Of a DNA stretch of 64,000 bases, positions 16,302 to 24,675 are shown piece after piece. How positions within the stretch are numbered: the first letter of the stretch is position 1; each line of letters starts with the position of its first letter. The notes under the pieces were generated by a model that had not been told where the DNA came from, made no database searches, and saw only the letters and a program-made list of their open reading frames with translations. Made by a program: the position numbers and the translations under genes. The stretch lies in the NCBI RefSeq assembly GCF_004297265.1, contig NZ_SCUT01000054.1, forward strand, positions 155,464-219,463. Direction: 5' to 3'. The stretch is from Reyranella sp. Its GTDB lineage: Bacteria; Pseudomonadota; Alphaproteobacteria; Reyranellales; Reyranellaceae.

Positions 16302-17834
16302 TCAGCGCCGCGTGTTGCCGGCGCTCCACTGGCCGGCGCTGGCGAAGCGCACGGCTTCCTCGGCGGCATCGACCAGCGCGCGCGCCTTGAGAACGCTCTC
16401 CTGGTATTCGGCCTCGAGGTCTGAATCGGCGACGACACCGACGCCCGCCTGGACGTACATCACGTCGTCCTTAACCAGCGCCGTGCGCAGCAGGATGCAG
16501 GTGTCCATCGAACCGTTGGCCGCGAAATAGCCGGCACAGCCTGCGTAGATGCCGCGCCGAACCGGCTCGACCTCGTCGATGATCTCCATCGCCCGCACCT
16601 TGGGGGCGCCGGACAGGGTGCCGGCGGGAAAGCCCGCTTTCAGCACGTCGATTGCGTCGAGCCCATCCTCGATCGTGCCCTCGACATGGCTGCTGATGTG
16701 CTGGAGGCGGCTGTACTTCTCGATCGTGAATTGCTCGACGACCCGCACCGAGCCGATCCTGGAGACACGGCCGACATCGTTGCGCGCCAGATCGACCAGC
16801 ATCAGATGCTCGGCGTGCTCCTTGGGATCGGCCAGGAGCTTCTCGGCGAGTTGCTTGTCCTCTTCCGGCGTGGCGCCGCGGCGGATCGTGCCGGCGAGCG
16901 GCCTGATGGTGACGATATTGTCGCGCAGCCGGACCAGGATCTCGGGCGAAGAACCCACGATCTGGAAGTCGCCATAGTCGAAGAAGATCAGGAACGGCGA
17001 GGGGTTGATGCGGCGCAGCGCCCGGTAGAGCGACAGCGGCGGTAGCTTGAACGGCAGCGAGAAGCGCTGCGACGGCACGATCTGGAAGGCGTCCCCCGCG
17101 CGGATGTACTCCTTGCAGGTTTCGACCATCTTCTTGAAATCTTCCTTCGACATGTTGGCCTGCGGCTTGGGCAGGGCGTCGAGGTCGTCGGCGCTGTCGC
17201 GGCGGAAGGGAAGGGTGCGCTCGAAGTCGGAAACGGCATCGGCCAGCCGCTCCTGCGCGGCCTCGTAGGCGGCGCGTGCGCTGGTCCCCGCCTGCGGCCA
17301 GACGGGCGTGACCAGGGTCGCGTTGTCTTCCAGCCGGTCGAAGATGCAGATCAGGGTCGGCCGCACCATGATCGCGTCGGGCAGGCCGATCGGGTCGGGA
17401 TTGGTGTCGGGCAGCCGCTCCATGTCGCGGACCATGTCGTAGCCCAGGAAGCCGAACAGGCCCGACGCCATCGGCGGCAGGCCGGGCGGCAGGTCCATCT
17501 GGCACTCCTTGATCAGGACGCGCAGCGTCTCCAGCGGCCGGCCCTCGAGCTTCTCGAAGGCATGGGAATCGGCCTGGGCGCGCCGGTTGATCTCGGCCTG
17601 GCCCTTGCGGCAGCGCCACACGACGTCGGGCTTGAAGCCGATGATCGAATAGCGGCCGCGCACCGAACCGCCCTCGACCGATTCGAGGAGGAAGGAGTTG
17701 GCGCGGCCGTCGGCCAGCTTGAGATAGGCCGAGACCGGCGTCTCGAGGTCGGCGACGAGCTTGGTCGAGACGACCTGCGGTGTGCCGGAGTCATAGCGCG
17801 CCGCGAAGGCGTCGAAGTCGGGCGAGATCGACAT
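16302..17834 (-). CDS. trpE: Anthranilate synthase component I
   Basis: 510 residues from ATG at 17834; typical TrpE length. The N-terminal region carries the tryptophan-feedback element LLESVEGG near 49-56, and the C-terminal chorismate-binding domain has FQIVPSQRFS, SSPEILVRL, IRPLAGTIRRG, DLARNDVGRV, FPAGTLSGAPKVRAMEII and AGVGVVADSD. It converts chorismate to anthranilate with ammonia supplied by TrpG. No glutaminase domain is fused and no trpG, trpD or trpC follows; an enoyl-CoA hydratase gene lies downstream instead. The upstream neighbour is ppiD, about 10 bases away, so the two are likely co-transcribed. TrpG must be encoded elsewhere. Confidence 0.96.
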   Translation of the reverse strand: MSISPDFDAFAARYDSGTPQVVSTKLVADLETPVSAYLKLADGRANSFLLESVEGGSVRGRYSIIGFKPDVVWRCRKGQAEINRRAQADSHAFEKLEGRPLETLRVLIKECQMDLPPGLPPMASGLFGFLGYDMVRDMERLPDTNPDPIGLPDAIMVRPTLICIFDRLEDNATLVTPVWPQAGTSARAAYEAAQERLADAVSDFERTLPFRRDSADDLDALPKPQANMSKEDFKKMVETCKEYIRAGDAFQIVPSQRFSLPFKLPPLSLYRALRRINPSPFLIFFDYGDFQIVGSSPEILVRLRDNIVTIRPLAGTIRRGATPEEDKQLAEKLLADPKEHAEHLMLVDLARNDVGRVSRIGSVRVVEQFTIEKYSRLQHISSHVEGTIEDGLDAIDVLKAGFPAGTLSGAPKVRAMEIIDEVEPVRRGIYAGCAGYFAANGSMDTCILLRTALVKDDVMYVQAGVGVVADSDLEAEYQESVLKARALVDAAEEAVRFASAGQWSAGNTRR

Positions 17835-17844
17835 GGGAAGTCTT

Positions 17845-19806
17845 CTATTGCTGGGTCGCGAAGGTCGCCTGGAAGGCGGCCTCGTCGACGGTGACGCCAT
17901 ATTTGGCGCGAAGCGCTGCGACGAGCTGCAGGATCAGGTCGTTGGCCACCATCGTGTCGAGCTGCTTGCCGAAGCGATCGAGCTGGTCCTTGTCCTTGGC
18001 GAGATCCGGCGGCTCGACGGATTTGACGCGCACCAGCACGCTGCCATCGCCGGTCCGCACCGATTGCGTCTTGTCCGGCGCGAGCTTGAAGAGCTCCTGC
18101 ACGACCGGCTGGCTGAGATAGTTTCCGGCATCGGCCTCGAAGCGGGTGACCGGCTTGGTGATCCGCGCCTCCAGGCCGAGTTCCTTGGCCAGGGCCACGA
18201 AATCGGTGCCGCTGTTGGATTTCTCGACCGCTTCCTTGACCTTCGCGTCGGCCAGCTTGCGGCGCTCCTCGGCCTGCCAGGCATCCGTGACCTTGGCTTC
18301 GACCTCGGAGAGCGCCGGCGAGCGAGCCGGCGTAATGCGGTCGGTGCGGACGATGAAATACTCGCCGCGCGGTGTTTCCAGCAGCTCGCTCTCGGCGCTC
18401 TCGCGGGTGGCGAACGCCGCCTGCACGAGTTCGGCGGATGCCGGGCCGATCACGACCTGCTTGCCGGCGGCGTCCTGGCCGCGTGCATCCACGTTCTCGT
18501 AGGTCCGGACCTTGAGGCCCATGTCCTCGGCGGCAGCCTTCATCGATTGCGTCCTGCCCAGTACGCGCTCGAAGTCGGTCACCAGCTTGATCAGGAGGTC
18601 GGGCGCCTGCTGCGCCTTCAGGTCCTTCTCCAGCTTCTCCTTGACCTCTTCGAAGGGCACCGATTTGCCGGCCTCGATCTTGTTGATGCGCACGATGTGC
18701 CAGCCGAGCGGCGACTGGATCGGCGCGGCGGCGATGCCCTCCGGCAGGCCGAAGATACCGTCGGCCAGCGGACCGGGCGGCAGGTCCTTCTTGGTCACCG
18801 GGCCGAGCTTGATCACGCCGTCGGCGTTGCCGGTCACTTCCTTGGCGGCGTCCTCGAGCGACTTGCCGCCCTGGACGGCGGCGATGATCGCCTTGGCCTT
18901 GTCCTCGGTGTCGGTCATCGCCTGGTCGACGTCGCGCTTCTCAGGTGTGCCGAACTCGGCGGTCCGCGCCTCGTATTCCTGGCGCACGGCATCGGCGGTG
19001 ACGGCCACCTGGTTCTGCACGTCGTCGACCGTGATCATGACGTAGGAAAAGGCGCGGAACTCCGGCACCTGGAACTTGGCCTTGTTGGCCTCGAAATAGG
19101 CGTTGAGCTGCTCCGGCGTCGGCTTCGGCACGTCGACGACGATGGCGTCGGGAATGTAGATCGTCTCGGCCGTGCGCTTCTCGCTCTCGAGCTTGAAGAT
19201 GTCGTTGCGCAGCGACACCGGCGCGAGACCGTCTGCCCGCACGACGCCGAACAGCTGGCTGGCGGCGATCTCGCGGCGCATGTCGACCACGAACTGCGCC
19301 TCGCTGATGCGGGCCTGCTGCAGGCGGTTGCGATAGAGCAGGGGATCGAACGAGCCGCCGGTGCCCTGGAAGGCCGGATTACGCGCGATGACCGCACGGA
19401 CTTCCTCGTCGCTGATGATCAGGCCGAATTCCTGGACGGCATAGTCGAGCACGGCCCTCTGGATGACCTCTTCGAGGGCGCGCACGTGCAGGCCGTAGCG
19501 CAGCGCCTGTTCCTGTTCGGGACGCTGGCCGGTCTGGCGCTGGATCGCCTCGAGCTGGCGATTGAACTGCTCGCGGACCTCGCTGGCATAGACGGGAGCG
19601 CCGCCGACCCACCCATAGAGGGGAATCTTCGTGCCGCCGACATGCGCGACTTCGGTGCTGCGCCCGACCGCCTTCAGCATGTCGCCGACGCCCCACAGGC
19701 CGAAGCTGATGATCAGCATGCCGAAGAGAATGGAGAGAACGATGTAGCGGGCGTACTTGCGGAACTGATTCACGGGCCAGACAGGGGGTTCTTGACGGGG
19801 CGCCAT
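17845..19806 (-). CDS. ppiD: Periplasmic folding chaperone/peptidyl-prolyl isomerase
   Basis: 653 residues from the ATG at 19806. One N-terminal membrane anchor (about 18-42, YARYIVLSILFGMLIISFGLWGVGDM) is followed by a SurA/PpiD-like N-terminal chaperone region and a parvulin PpiC domain in the centre (KLGPVTKKDLPPGPLADGIF, then SPLGWHIVRINKIE). A second, degenerate SurA-like part fills the C-terminus. PpiD sits at the Sec translocon exit and helps newly exported proteins fold. Placement immediately upstream of trpE and divergent from tpiA is the common alphaproteobacterial arrangement. An ATG 18 bases further out (19824) is possible but gives a poorer N-terminus. Confidence 0.9.
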   Translation of the reverse strand: MAPRQEPPVWPVNQFRKYARYIVLSILFGMLIISFGLWGVGDMLKAVGRSTEVAHVGGTKIPLYGWVGGAPVYASEVREQFNRQLEAIQRQTGQRPEQEQALRYGLHVRALEEVIQRAVLDYAVQEFGLIISDEEVRAVIARNPAFQGTGGSFDPLLYRNRLQQARISEAQFVVDMRREIAASQLFGVVRADGLAPVSLRNDIFKLESEKRTAETIYIPDAIVVDVPKPTPEQLNAYFEANKAKFQVPEFRAFSYVMITVDDVQNQVAVTADAVRQEYEARTAEFGTPEKRDVDQAMTDTEDKAKAIIAAVQGGKSLEDAAKEVTGNADGVIKLGPVTKKDLPPGPLADGIFGLPEGIAAAPIQSPLGWHIVRINKIEAGKSVPFEEVKEKLEKDLKAQQAPDLLIKLVTDFERVLGRTQSMKAAAEDMGLKVRTYENVDARGQDAAGKQVVIGPASAELVQAAFATRESAESELLETPRGEYFIVRTDRITPARSPALSEVEAKVTDAWQAEERRKLADAKVKEAVEKSNSGTDFVALAKELGLEARITKPVTRFEADAGNYLSQPVVQELFKLAPDKTQSVRTGDGSVLVRVKSVEPPDLAKDKDQLDRFGKQLDTMVANDLILQLVAALRAKYGVTVDEAAFQATFATQQ

Positions 19807-19845
19807 GCCTACCACCGGCCCCATGGACAGGCAACCAAGCGGCCT

Positions 19846-19874
19846 TTGACCGCAAACGCCACCACCTTTAGATA
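19846..19874 (+). promoter_or_regulatory. Candidate sigma-70 promoter for tpiA
   Basis: TTGACC at 19846-19851 and TAGATA at 19869-19874 are separated by 17 bases, ending about 40 bases before the tpiA ATG, in the divergent region shared with ppiD. Read by eye only. Confidence 0.5.
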
Positions 19875-19913
19875 CGCCTCGGGCACGATGGACCGGACGG
19901 GAAGGGGAATTCG

Positions 19914-20669
19914 ATGGCGCGTACGAGGCGGCCGCTGATCGCGGGCAACTGGAAGATGAACGGTCTCAAGGCCGATGCCCTCGCCCTCGCCAGGGATGTT
20001 GCCGCCGGCGTGAAGCAGGCCGGCTGGAGCGACCGCGAGCTGCTGGTCTGCCCGCCGGCGACGCTGATCGCGGCCGTTGCCGACGCCGCCAGGGGAAGCG
20101 GGCTGCTGGTCGGCGGCCAGAACTGCCACGCCAAGGCGAGCGGCGCCCATACCGGCGACGTGTCCGCCGAGATGCTGAAGGATGCCGGCGCCAGCCACGT
20201 CATCGTCGGGCATTCCGAGCGCCGCGCCGACTGCGGCGAGACCAATGCGATCGTGCGGGCCAAGGCCGAAGCGGCCTGGCGCGCCGGACTGGTGCCGATC
20301 GTCTGTATCGGCGAGACCCTGTCCGAGCGTGAGGCCGGCGACACCCTCTCGGTGCTCGAGACCCAGCTGGGCGGAAGCGTGCCTCCAGGCGCGACGGGTA
20401 CCAATCTGGTCGTGGCCTATGAGCCGGTCTGGGCAATCGGTACCGGAAAGACCCCGACCGTGTCCGAGGTTGCCGCAGCTCACGCGCATATTCGCGGTGT
20501 GCTGGCTGGGCTGACCGGCGAGGCGGCCGCGGTGCGGCTGCTCTACGGCGGCTCGGTGAAGGGCAGCAATGCCGTCGAGCTTCTGGCCGCAGGCGACGTC
20601 GACGGCGCCCTCGTGGGCGGCGCAAGCCTCAACGCCGCCGAATTTTTGGCTATCGCCAAGGCCGCCTAA
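19914..20669 (+). CDS. tpiA: Triosephosphate isomerase
   Basis: 251 residues, canonical TIM length. Catalytic residues are all present: Lys14 in AGNWKMN, electrophile His100 in VIVGHSERR, and base Glu170 in VVAYEPVWAIGTG; the flexible loop 6 follows with GTGKTPT, and the phosphate-binding LLYGGSVKGSN is near the C-terminus. It interconverts dihydroxyacetone phosphate and glyceraldehyde 3-phosphate in glycolysis and gluconeogenesis. GGAAGGGG lies just upstream of the ATG. It is divergent from ppiD and followed by secG 51 bases later. The pairing tpiA-secG is very common in proteobacteria. Confidence 0.98.
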   Translation: MARTRRPLIAGNWKMNGLKADALALARDVAAGVKQAGWSDRELLVCPPATLIAAVADAARGSGLLVGGQNCHAKASGAHTGDVSAEMLKDAGASHVIVGHSERRADCGETNAIVRAKAEAAWRAGLVPIVCIGETLSEREAGDTLSVLETQLGGSVPPGATGTNLVVAYEPVWAIGTGKTPTVSEVAAAHAHIRGVLAGLTGEAAAVRLLYGGSVKGSNAVELLAAGDVDGALVGGASLNAAEFLAIAKAA

Positions 20670-20720
20670 AGGGGCTAGAAGCGCCCGCTTGCGAAGATGC
20701 CCTCCTAGCGCTGGACGAAA

Positions 20721-21128
20721 ATGGACGCCGTAAGACACTTCCTCCACGAATGGCGCCTCGTGCTGCTCGTCATCCATGTCGGTGTGACCAGCGCGATGAT
20801 CATCGTGATTCTCCTGCAGCGCAGCGAAGGCGGCGGCCTGGGCATGGGCGGCCGGTCGGACGCGCTGTTCTCGGTGCGGGGCCAGGCCAACGTGCTGTCG
20901 CGCATGACCGCGATCTTCGCGAGCATCTTTTTCGTCCTGAGCCTCATCATGGCGTGGAGCATGACCGATCCGGTTCGTGCCACGAGGTCCATCATGGACC
21001 GCGCGCCGGTCGGCTCGGGTGCGCCGGCCGCTCCCGCTCCAGGCAGCGGCGGCCCAAGCAGCGGTGGCATGGCGCCTGCGCCAGCGGCTCCCGCCGCACC
21101 GGCGCAACCGGCCGCTCCGACCCGCTAA
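20721..21128 (+). CDS. secG: Preprotein translocase subunit SecG
   Basis: 135 residues. Two transmembrane helices are expected, at about 10-30 (VLLVIHVGVTSAMIIVILLQR) and 55-76 (MTAIFASIFFVLSLIMAW). Between them is the conserved cytoplasmic loop RSEGGGLGMGGRSDALFSVRG. The C-terminus is an alanine/proline/glycine-rich tail (about 95-135) of low complexity, typical of alphaproteobacterial SecG. SecG joins SecY and SecE and helps SecA-driven export. It lies between tpiA and pyrG as in many relatives. In the gap to pyrG there is a small hairpin, CCGCCG at 21156-21161 with CGGCGG at 21171-21176, which may mark the transcript end. Confidence 0.95.
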   Translation: MDAVRHFLHEWRLVLLVIHVGVTSAMIIVILLQRSEGGGLGMGGRSDALFSVRGQANVLSRMTAIFASIFFVLSLIMAWSMTDPVRATRSIMDRAPVGSGAPAAPAPGSGGPSSGGMAPAPAAPAAPAQPAAPTR

Positions 21129-21226
21129 GGCCCACATGAAACCAGCTTCCTCCCTCCGCCGAATTGTCTCCGGCGGGGCGATATCCCCATGGCTGCGCTC
21201 CGCAAGCGCTTGTATGCTGTAAGCCC

Positions 21227-22858
21227 ATGACGCGCTTTATTTTCATAACGGGCGGCGTGGTTTCCTCGCTTGGCAAGGGTCTTTCCTCGGCGGCGCTCGG
21301 CGCGCTGCTGCAGGCGCGCGGCTACAAGGTCCGGCTGCGCAAGCTCGACCCCTATCTGAACGTCGATCCAGGGACGATGAGCCCCTACCAGCACGGCGAG
21401 GTCTTCGTGACCGACGACGGGGCGGAAACCGACCTGGACCTCGGGCACTACGAGCGCTTCACCGGCGTCGATGCCCGCCAGAGCGACAACATCACCACGG
21501 GCCGCATCTATTCGACCGTGATCGCCAAGGAGCGGCGGGGCGAATATCTCGGCGCAACCGTCCAGGTGATCCCGCACGTCACCGACGCCATCAAGGATTT
21601 CGTCCTTGCCGACACGGACAAGGAAGATTTCGTCCTGGTGGAGGTGGGTGGCACGGTCGGCGACATCGAGAGCCTGCCGTTCCTCGAGGCCATCCGCCAG
21701 GTCGGCAACGAGCTCGGCCGCGAGCGCACGATGTACGTGCACCTCACCCTGCTTCCCTGGGTTCCGACGGCCGGTGAGCTCAAGACCAAGCCGACCCAGC
21801 ACTCGGTGAAGGAGCTTCTCAGCGTCGGTATCCAGCCCGACCTGCTGGTCTGCCGCAGCGGCGACAAGGAGATCCCGGCCAACGAGCAGCGCAAGATCGC
21901 CCTGTTCTGCAACGTGAAGCCGGAGCGCGTGATCGAGGCCCGCGACGTCGACACGATCTACCAGGTTCCGATCGCCTATCACGAACGCGGCTTCGACCGC
22001 GAAGTCTGCCGCTATTTCGGCCTGCCGGCCGACGAGGAGCCCAATCTCGACCGCTGGCGCGGCGTCGTGCGCTCGGTGCGCGAGCCCGAGGGCAAGGTCA
22101 CTATCGCCGTGGTCGGCAAGTACACGGTGCTTCTCGACGCCTACAAGTCGCTCTCCGAGGCGCTGACCCATGGCGGCTTCGGCAGCAACGTGAAGGTCGG
22201 CCTCGAGTGGATGGACTCCGAGATCTTCGAGCGCGACGACGCCGTCAGCCATCTGGAGCATGTCCACGGCATTCTGGTGCCCGGTGGTTTCGGCGAGCGC
22301 GGCACAGAGGGCAAGATCCACGCGGTGAAGTTTGCCCGCGAGCGCAAGGTGCCGTTCTTCGGCATCTGCTTCGGCATGCAGATGGCGGTGATCGAGGCGG
22401 CGCGGAACCTGCTGGGCATCGAGACGGCCTCGTCGAGCGAGTTCGGTCCGACCGACCATGCGGTGGTGGGCCTGATGACCGAGTGGATGAAGGGCAACCA
22501 GCTCGAGAAGCGCTCCGCGGACGGTGACATGGGCGGCACGATGCGCCTTGGCGCCTACCCGGCGCATCTGCGGCCGGGGACGAAGGTCCACGAGATCTAC
22601 GGGCAGGACGTGATCAGCGAACGGCACCGCCATCGCTACGAGGTGAACGTCAACTACAAGGACCGGCTGGAGCAGGTGGGCCTGCGCTTCTCGGGCATGT
22701 CGCCCGACGGCATCCTGCCCGAGATCGTCGAGATTCCCGACCATCCCTGGTTCATCGGCGTCCAGTACCATCCCGAACTGAAATCGCGGCCCTTCGCGCC
22801 GCATCCTCTGTTCACCTCGTTCATCGGCGCCGCCAAGACACAGAGTCGCCTCGTCTAG
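21227..22858 (+). CDS. pyrG: CTP synthase
   Basis: 543 residues from ATG 21227. The N-terminal amidoligase domain opens with the near-invariant TRFIFITGGVVSSLGKG and has LDPYLNVDPGTMSPYQHGEV. The C-terminal class I glutaminase carries the triad Cys381 (FFGICFGMQM), His515 and Glu517 (VQYHPELKS). It makes CTP from UTP using ATP and glutamine, with GTP as activator. The order secG-pyrG is conserved; in relatives eno (often with kdsA) follows closely, but here eno is about 6.8 kb further on, after a block of accessory genes. The start is fixed by the conserved N-terminus. Confidence 0.98.
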   Translation: MTRFIFITGGVVSSLGKGLSSAALGALLQARGYKVRLRKLDPYLNVDPGTMSPYQHGEVFVTDDGAETDLDLGHYERFTGVDARQSDNITTGRIYSTVIAKERRGEYLGATVQVIPHVTDAIKDFVLADTDKEDFVLVEVGGTVGDIESLPFLEAIRQVGNELGRERTMYVHLTLLPWVPTAGELKTKPTQHSVKELLSVGIQPDLLVCRSGDKEIPANEQRKIALFCNVKPERVIEARDVDTIYQVPIAYHERGFDREVCRYFGLPADEEPNLDRWRGVVRSVREPEGKVTIAVVGKYTVLLDAYKSLSEALTHGGFGSNVKVGLEWMDSEIFERDDAVSHLEHVHGILVPGGFGERGTEGKIHAVKFARERKVPFFGICFGMQMAVIEAARNLLGIETASSSEFGPTDHAVVGLMTEWMKGNQLEKRSADGDMGGTMRLGAYPAHLRPGTKVHEIYGQDVISERHRHRYEVNVNYKDRLEQVGLRFSGMSPDGILPEIVEIPDHPWFIGVQYHPELKSRPFAPHPLFTSFIGAAKTQSRLV

Positions 22859-22918
22859 GAAGGGACGGGGCCGCGGCCGGGTCGCATTTCCGTCACCTTT
22901 CTCAGGTGAATTGCCGTC

Positions 22919-23671
22919 ATGGTCCGTATTGCCGCGCTCGTCACGCTCGCCGTCCTCACGCTCGGCTCGAATGCCTGGGCGCAGTCGTCCTACGGCAAGG
23001 CCGAGCGGCGTGATCCCCTCTTCCTGCGCTTCGCTGAGATGGCGAATCGCTACTGGGTGAACACCGAGACCAATTCGGCCAGCCACAAGGTCGTGGCGAT
23101 CCCGATGCCCAAGCAATGCGCCTTCCTCTATGCCGACGCCTACACGCGCGGGCAGCAGAGCGAGAGCGAGGTGCAGCAGATCGCTCTGTCGAACTGCAAT
23201 CGGCGCCTCCAGGAGCTCGGGCCCCTGGGCGAGAACTACGGCGTCGACTGCCGGTGCCAGGTGGTCATCAGCGACGAGACCTATGTCGTCCCGAAATCCT
23301 CCATGCCGGACGACGCCTATGGTCCCGCCTCGATCTTCTACCGCGACGATCGCGGCAACGTCGCGCGGCTGAACGGGCTGGTGCGCTACGGTGCGCTGAT
23401 CGGCCGGGATCGCTCCGTCACCTTCACGGTGGACAATCCGCGCGGCGAGCAGGTGTGCAACGGCACCATGACCAACGAGACTCCCGGCAGCGGGCAATTT
23501 TCACTGTCCTGCTTCGGCGGCAAGTTCGCCGGCCGCGGCACGTACGAAAGCAAGACCGGCGCGCCCAACGACCACATCATCGCCCGGGGCCAGACCGGAC
23601 GTGGCCAGCCCGTGACCATGGTGATCGGCCTGCCGGCGCAACTCGCGGCCAACACCTATGGCAGCCTCTGA
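22919..23671 (+). CDS. Exported protein of unknown function
   Basis: 250 residues. The signal peptide is clear: MVRIAALVTLAVLTLGSNAWAQ, cleavage after AWA. The mature part has a cysteine-containing first half (KQCAFLYADAY, SNCNRRLQEL, VDCRCQVVI) resembling the short cysteine-rich repeat found in exported alphaproteobacterial proteins in which a C-x(n)-C pair brackets a helix. A beta-rich second half ends GQPVTMVIGLPAQLAANTYG. I know no function. Its stop precedes the next exported gene's preferred ATG by a single base, which suggests a two-gene operon. It is the first gene of the block inserted between pyrG and eno. Confidence 0.7.
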   Translation: MVRIAALVTLAVLTLGSNAWAQSSYGKAERRDPLFLRFAEMANRYWVNTETNSASHKVVAIPMPKQCAFLYADAYTRGQQSESEVQQIALSNCNRRLQELGPLGENYGVDCRCQVVISDETYVVPKSSMPDDAYGPASIFYRDDRGNVARLNGLVRYGALIGRDRSVTFTVDNPRGEQVCNGTMTNETPGSGQFSLSCFGGKFAGRGTYESKTGAPNDHIIARGQTGRGQPVTMVIGLPAQLAANTYGSL

Positions 23672-23672
23672 A

Positions 23673-24590
23673 ATGCGTCTCGCCATGGCCCTGATCGGCC
23701 TGGTGCTCGTGGCACCGGCCGTCGCCTCGGCGCAAAGCGCCAGTGAGGTCGAACGCTGCTTCCAGAATCCCGGCGCCTGCGCGTCCGGCGGAGGAGGCGG
23801 GGGCGCCGCCGCGCCAGCCCCTCATGCCCCGGCGCCCGTCGCCGCGGCCCGGCCGGCCCCCGCGCCCGACTACACCACGGTGTTGAACAGTCCCGAGGCC
23901 GACCGCAGGAAGATCCAGGAGTCGCTGCGCACGCTCGACAAGTACAACGGTCCGATCGACGGCAACCTGCAGTCCGAAGCCACGGTGAAGGCGATCGGCG
24001 ACTGGCAGAAGGGGCGCAACACGCCGGCCGTCGGCAAGCTGACGCCGCAGGAAGCCGCCCAACTCAATGCCGAGGCGGCGCGCGCCCCGATCCGCCGGCT
24101 CGAATCGCCGCCGCCGCAGACCGCCACGCCGGTTCCGCTGGCGCCTGCGCAGCCTTCCAATGCCGATACGCTGAAGGCCATGCAGGCCCGTCTGGCGGAG
24201 CGCCGCAAGGCCGCCGAGCCGAAAGCCAATGCGGCGGCGCAGGCGCTGGTGCGCGACCTCAAGGCCTATGTCGCCGCGGACGGCAAGGGCGTGGCCGGCG
24301 ACCAGTTCGCGGAATTCGCCAAATGGTACGCCGACAACAAGGCGGCCGGCCGCACCATCGGCGAGATCACGCCGGTGATCGACGACTATGGCGACGCCAA
24401 GGCGGGCGCCGCGACCGCCACGGAAGTGAAGTTCGAAACGAAGCAAGGCGACAAGACCTACGGCCAGTGCCTGGTCTTCGCCTGGATCGAAGGCACTCCG
24501 CGCAAGAACCCGCAGGCCTTCACCTGCGACGATGTCGCCGCGGTCGAGAAGTGGAAGACCGACCAGGCGCTGAAGAGCGCCTGGCGCTGA
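23673..24590 (+). CDS. Exported protein with a peptidoglycan-binding-like segment
   Basis: 305 residues from ATG 23673 (an ATG at 23658 would overlap the previous gene by 14 bases). The signal peptide is MRLAMALIGLVLVAPAVASAQ. A short cysteine pair (RCFQNPGACASGG) and a Gly/Ala/Pro-rich linker (about 30-68) follow. Residues about 75-130 (RRKIQESLRTLDKYNGPIDG, then TVKAIGDWQKGRNTPAVGKL) resemble the helical peptidoglycan-binding domain type 1, where a stretch like YNGPIDG precedes an F/WQ motif. The C-terminal half has one Cys pair (YGQCLVF, FTCDDV) and no catalytic motif. Likely a periplasmic cell-wall-associated protein; function unknown. Confidence 0.7.
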   Translation: MRLAMALIGLVLVAPAVASAQSASEVERCFQNPGACASGGGGGGAAAPAPHAPAPVAAARPAPAPDYTTVLNSPEADRRKIQESLRTLDKYNGPIDGNLQSEATVKAIGDWQKGRNTPAVGKLTPQEAAQLNAEAARAPIRRLESPPPQTATPVPLAPAQPSNADTLKAMQARLAERRKAAEPKANAAAQALVRDLKAYVAADGKGVAGDQFAEFAKWYADNKAAGRTIGEITPVIDDYGDAKAGAATATEVKFETKQGDKTYGQCLVFAWIEGTPRKNPQAFTCDDVAAVEKWKTDQALKSAWR

Positions 24591-24593
24591 TTC

Positions 24594-24660
24594 ATTGGAG
24601 CGCGCCACTCCAGTGGCGCAATCATGAATCATGAGCGCCACTGGAGTGGCGCGCTCCAAT
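24594..24660. repeat. Dispersed long-hairpin element, copy 1
   Basis: A 67-base inverted repeat whose 23-base arms (24597-24619 and 24635-24657; GGAGCGCGCCACTCCAGTGG... ) are exact reverse complements, extended by ATT/AAT at the ends. The loop contains ATCATGAATCATGA. It fills the gap between the stops of two convergent genes. Further copies are at 27802-27861 and 54341-54400. It may terminate both transcripts and belongs to a REP-like family. Confidence 0.8.
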
Positions 24661-24675
24661 GACGACTATCTCACC

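Noticed and set aside
24594..24660. The hairpin element as an insertion-sequence remnant
   Set aside because: It is short, without target duplications that I can see and without any transposase trace; a REP-like palindrome fits better.
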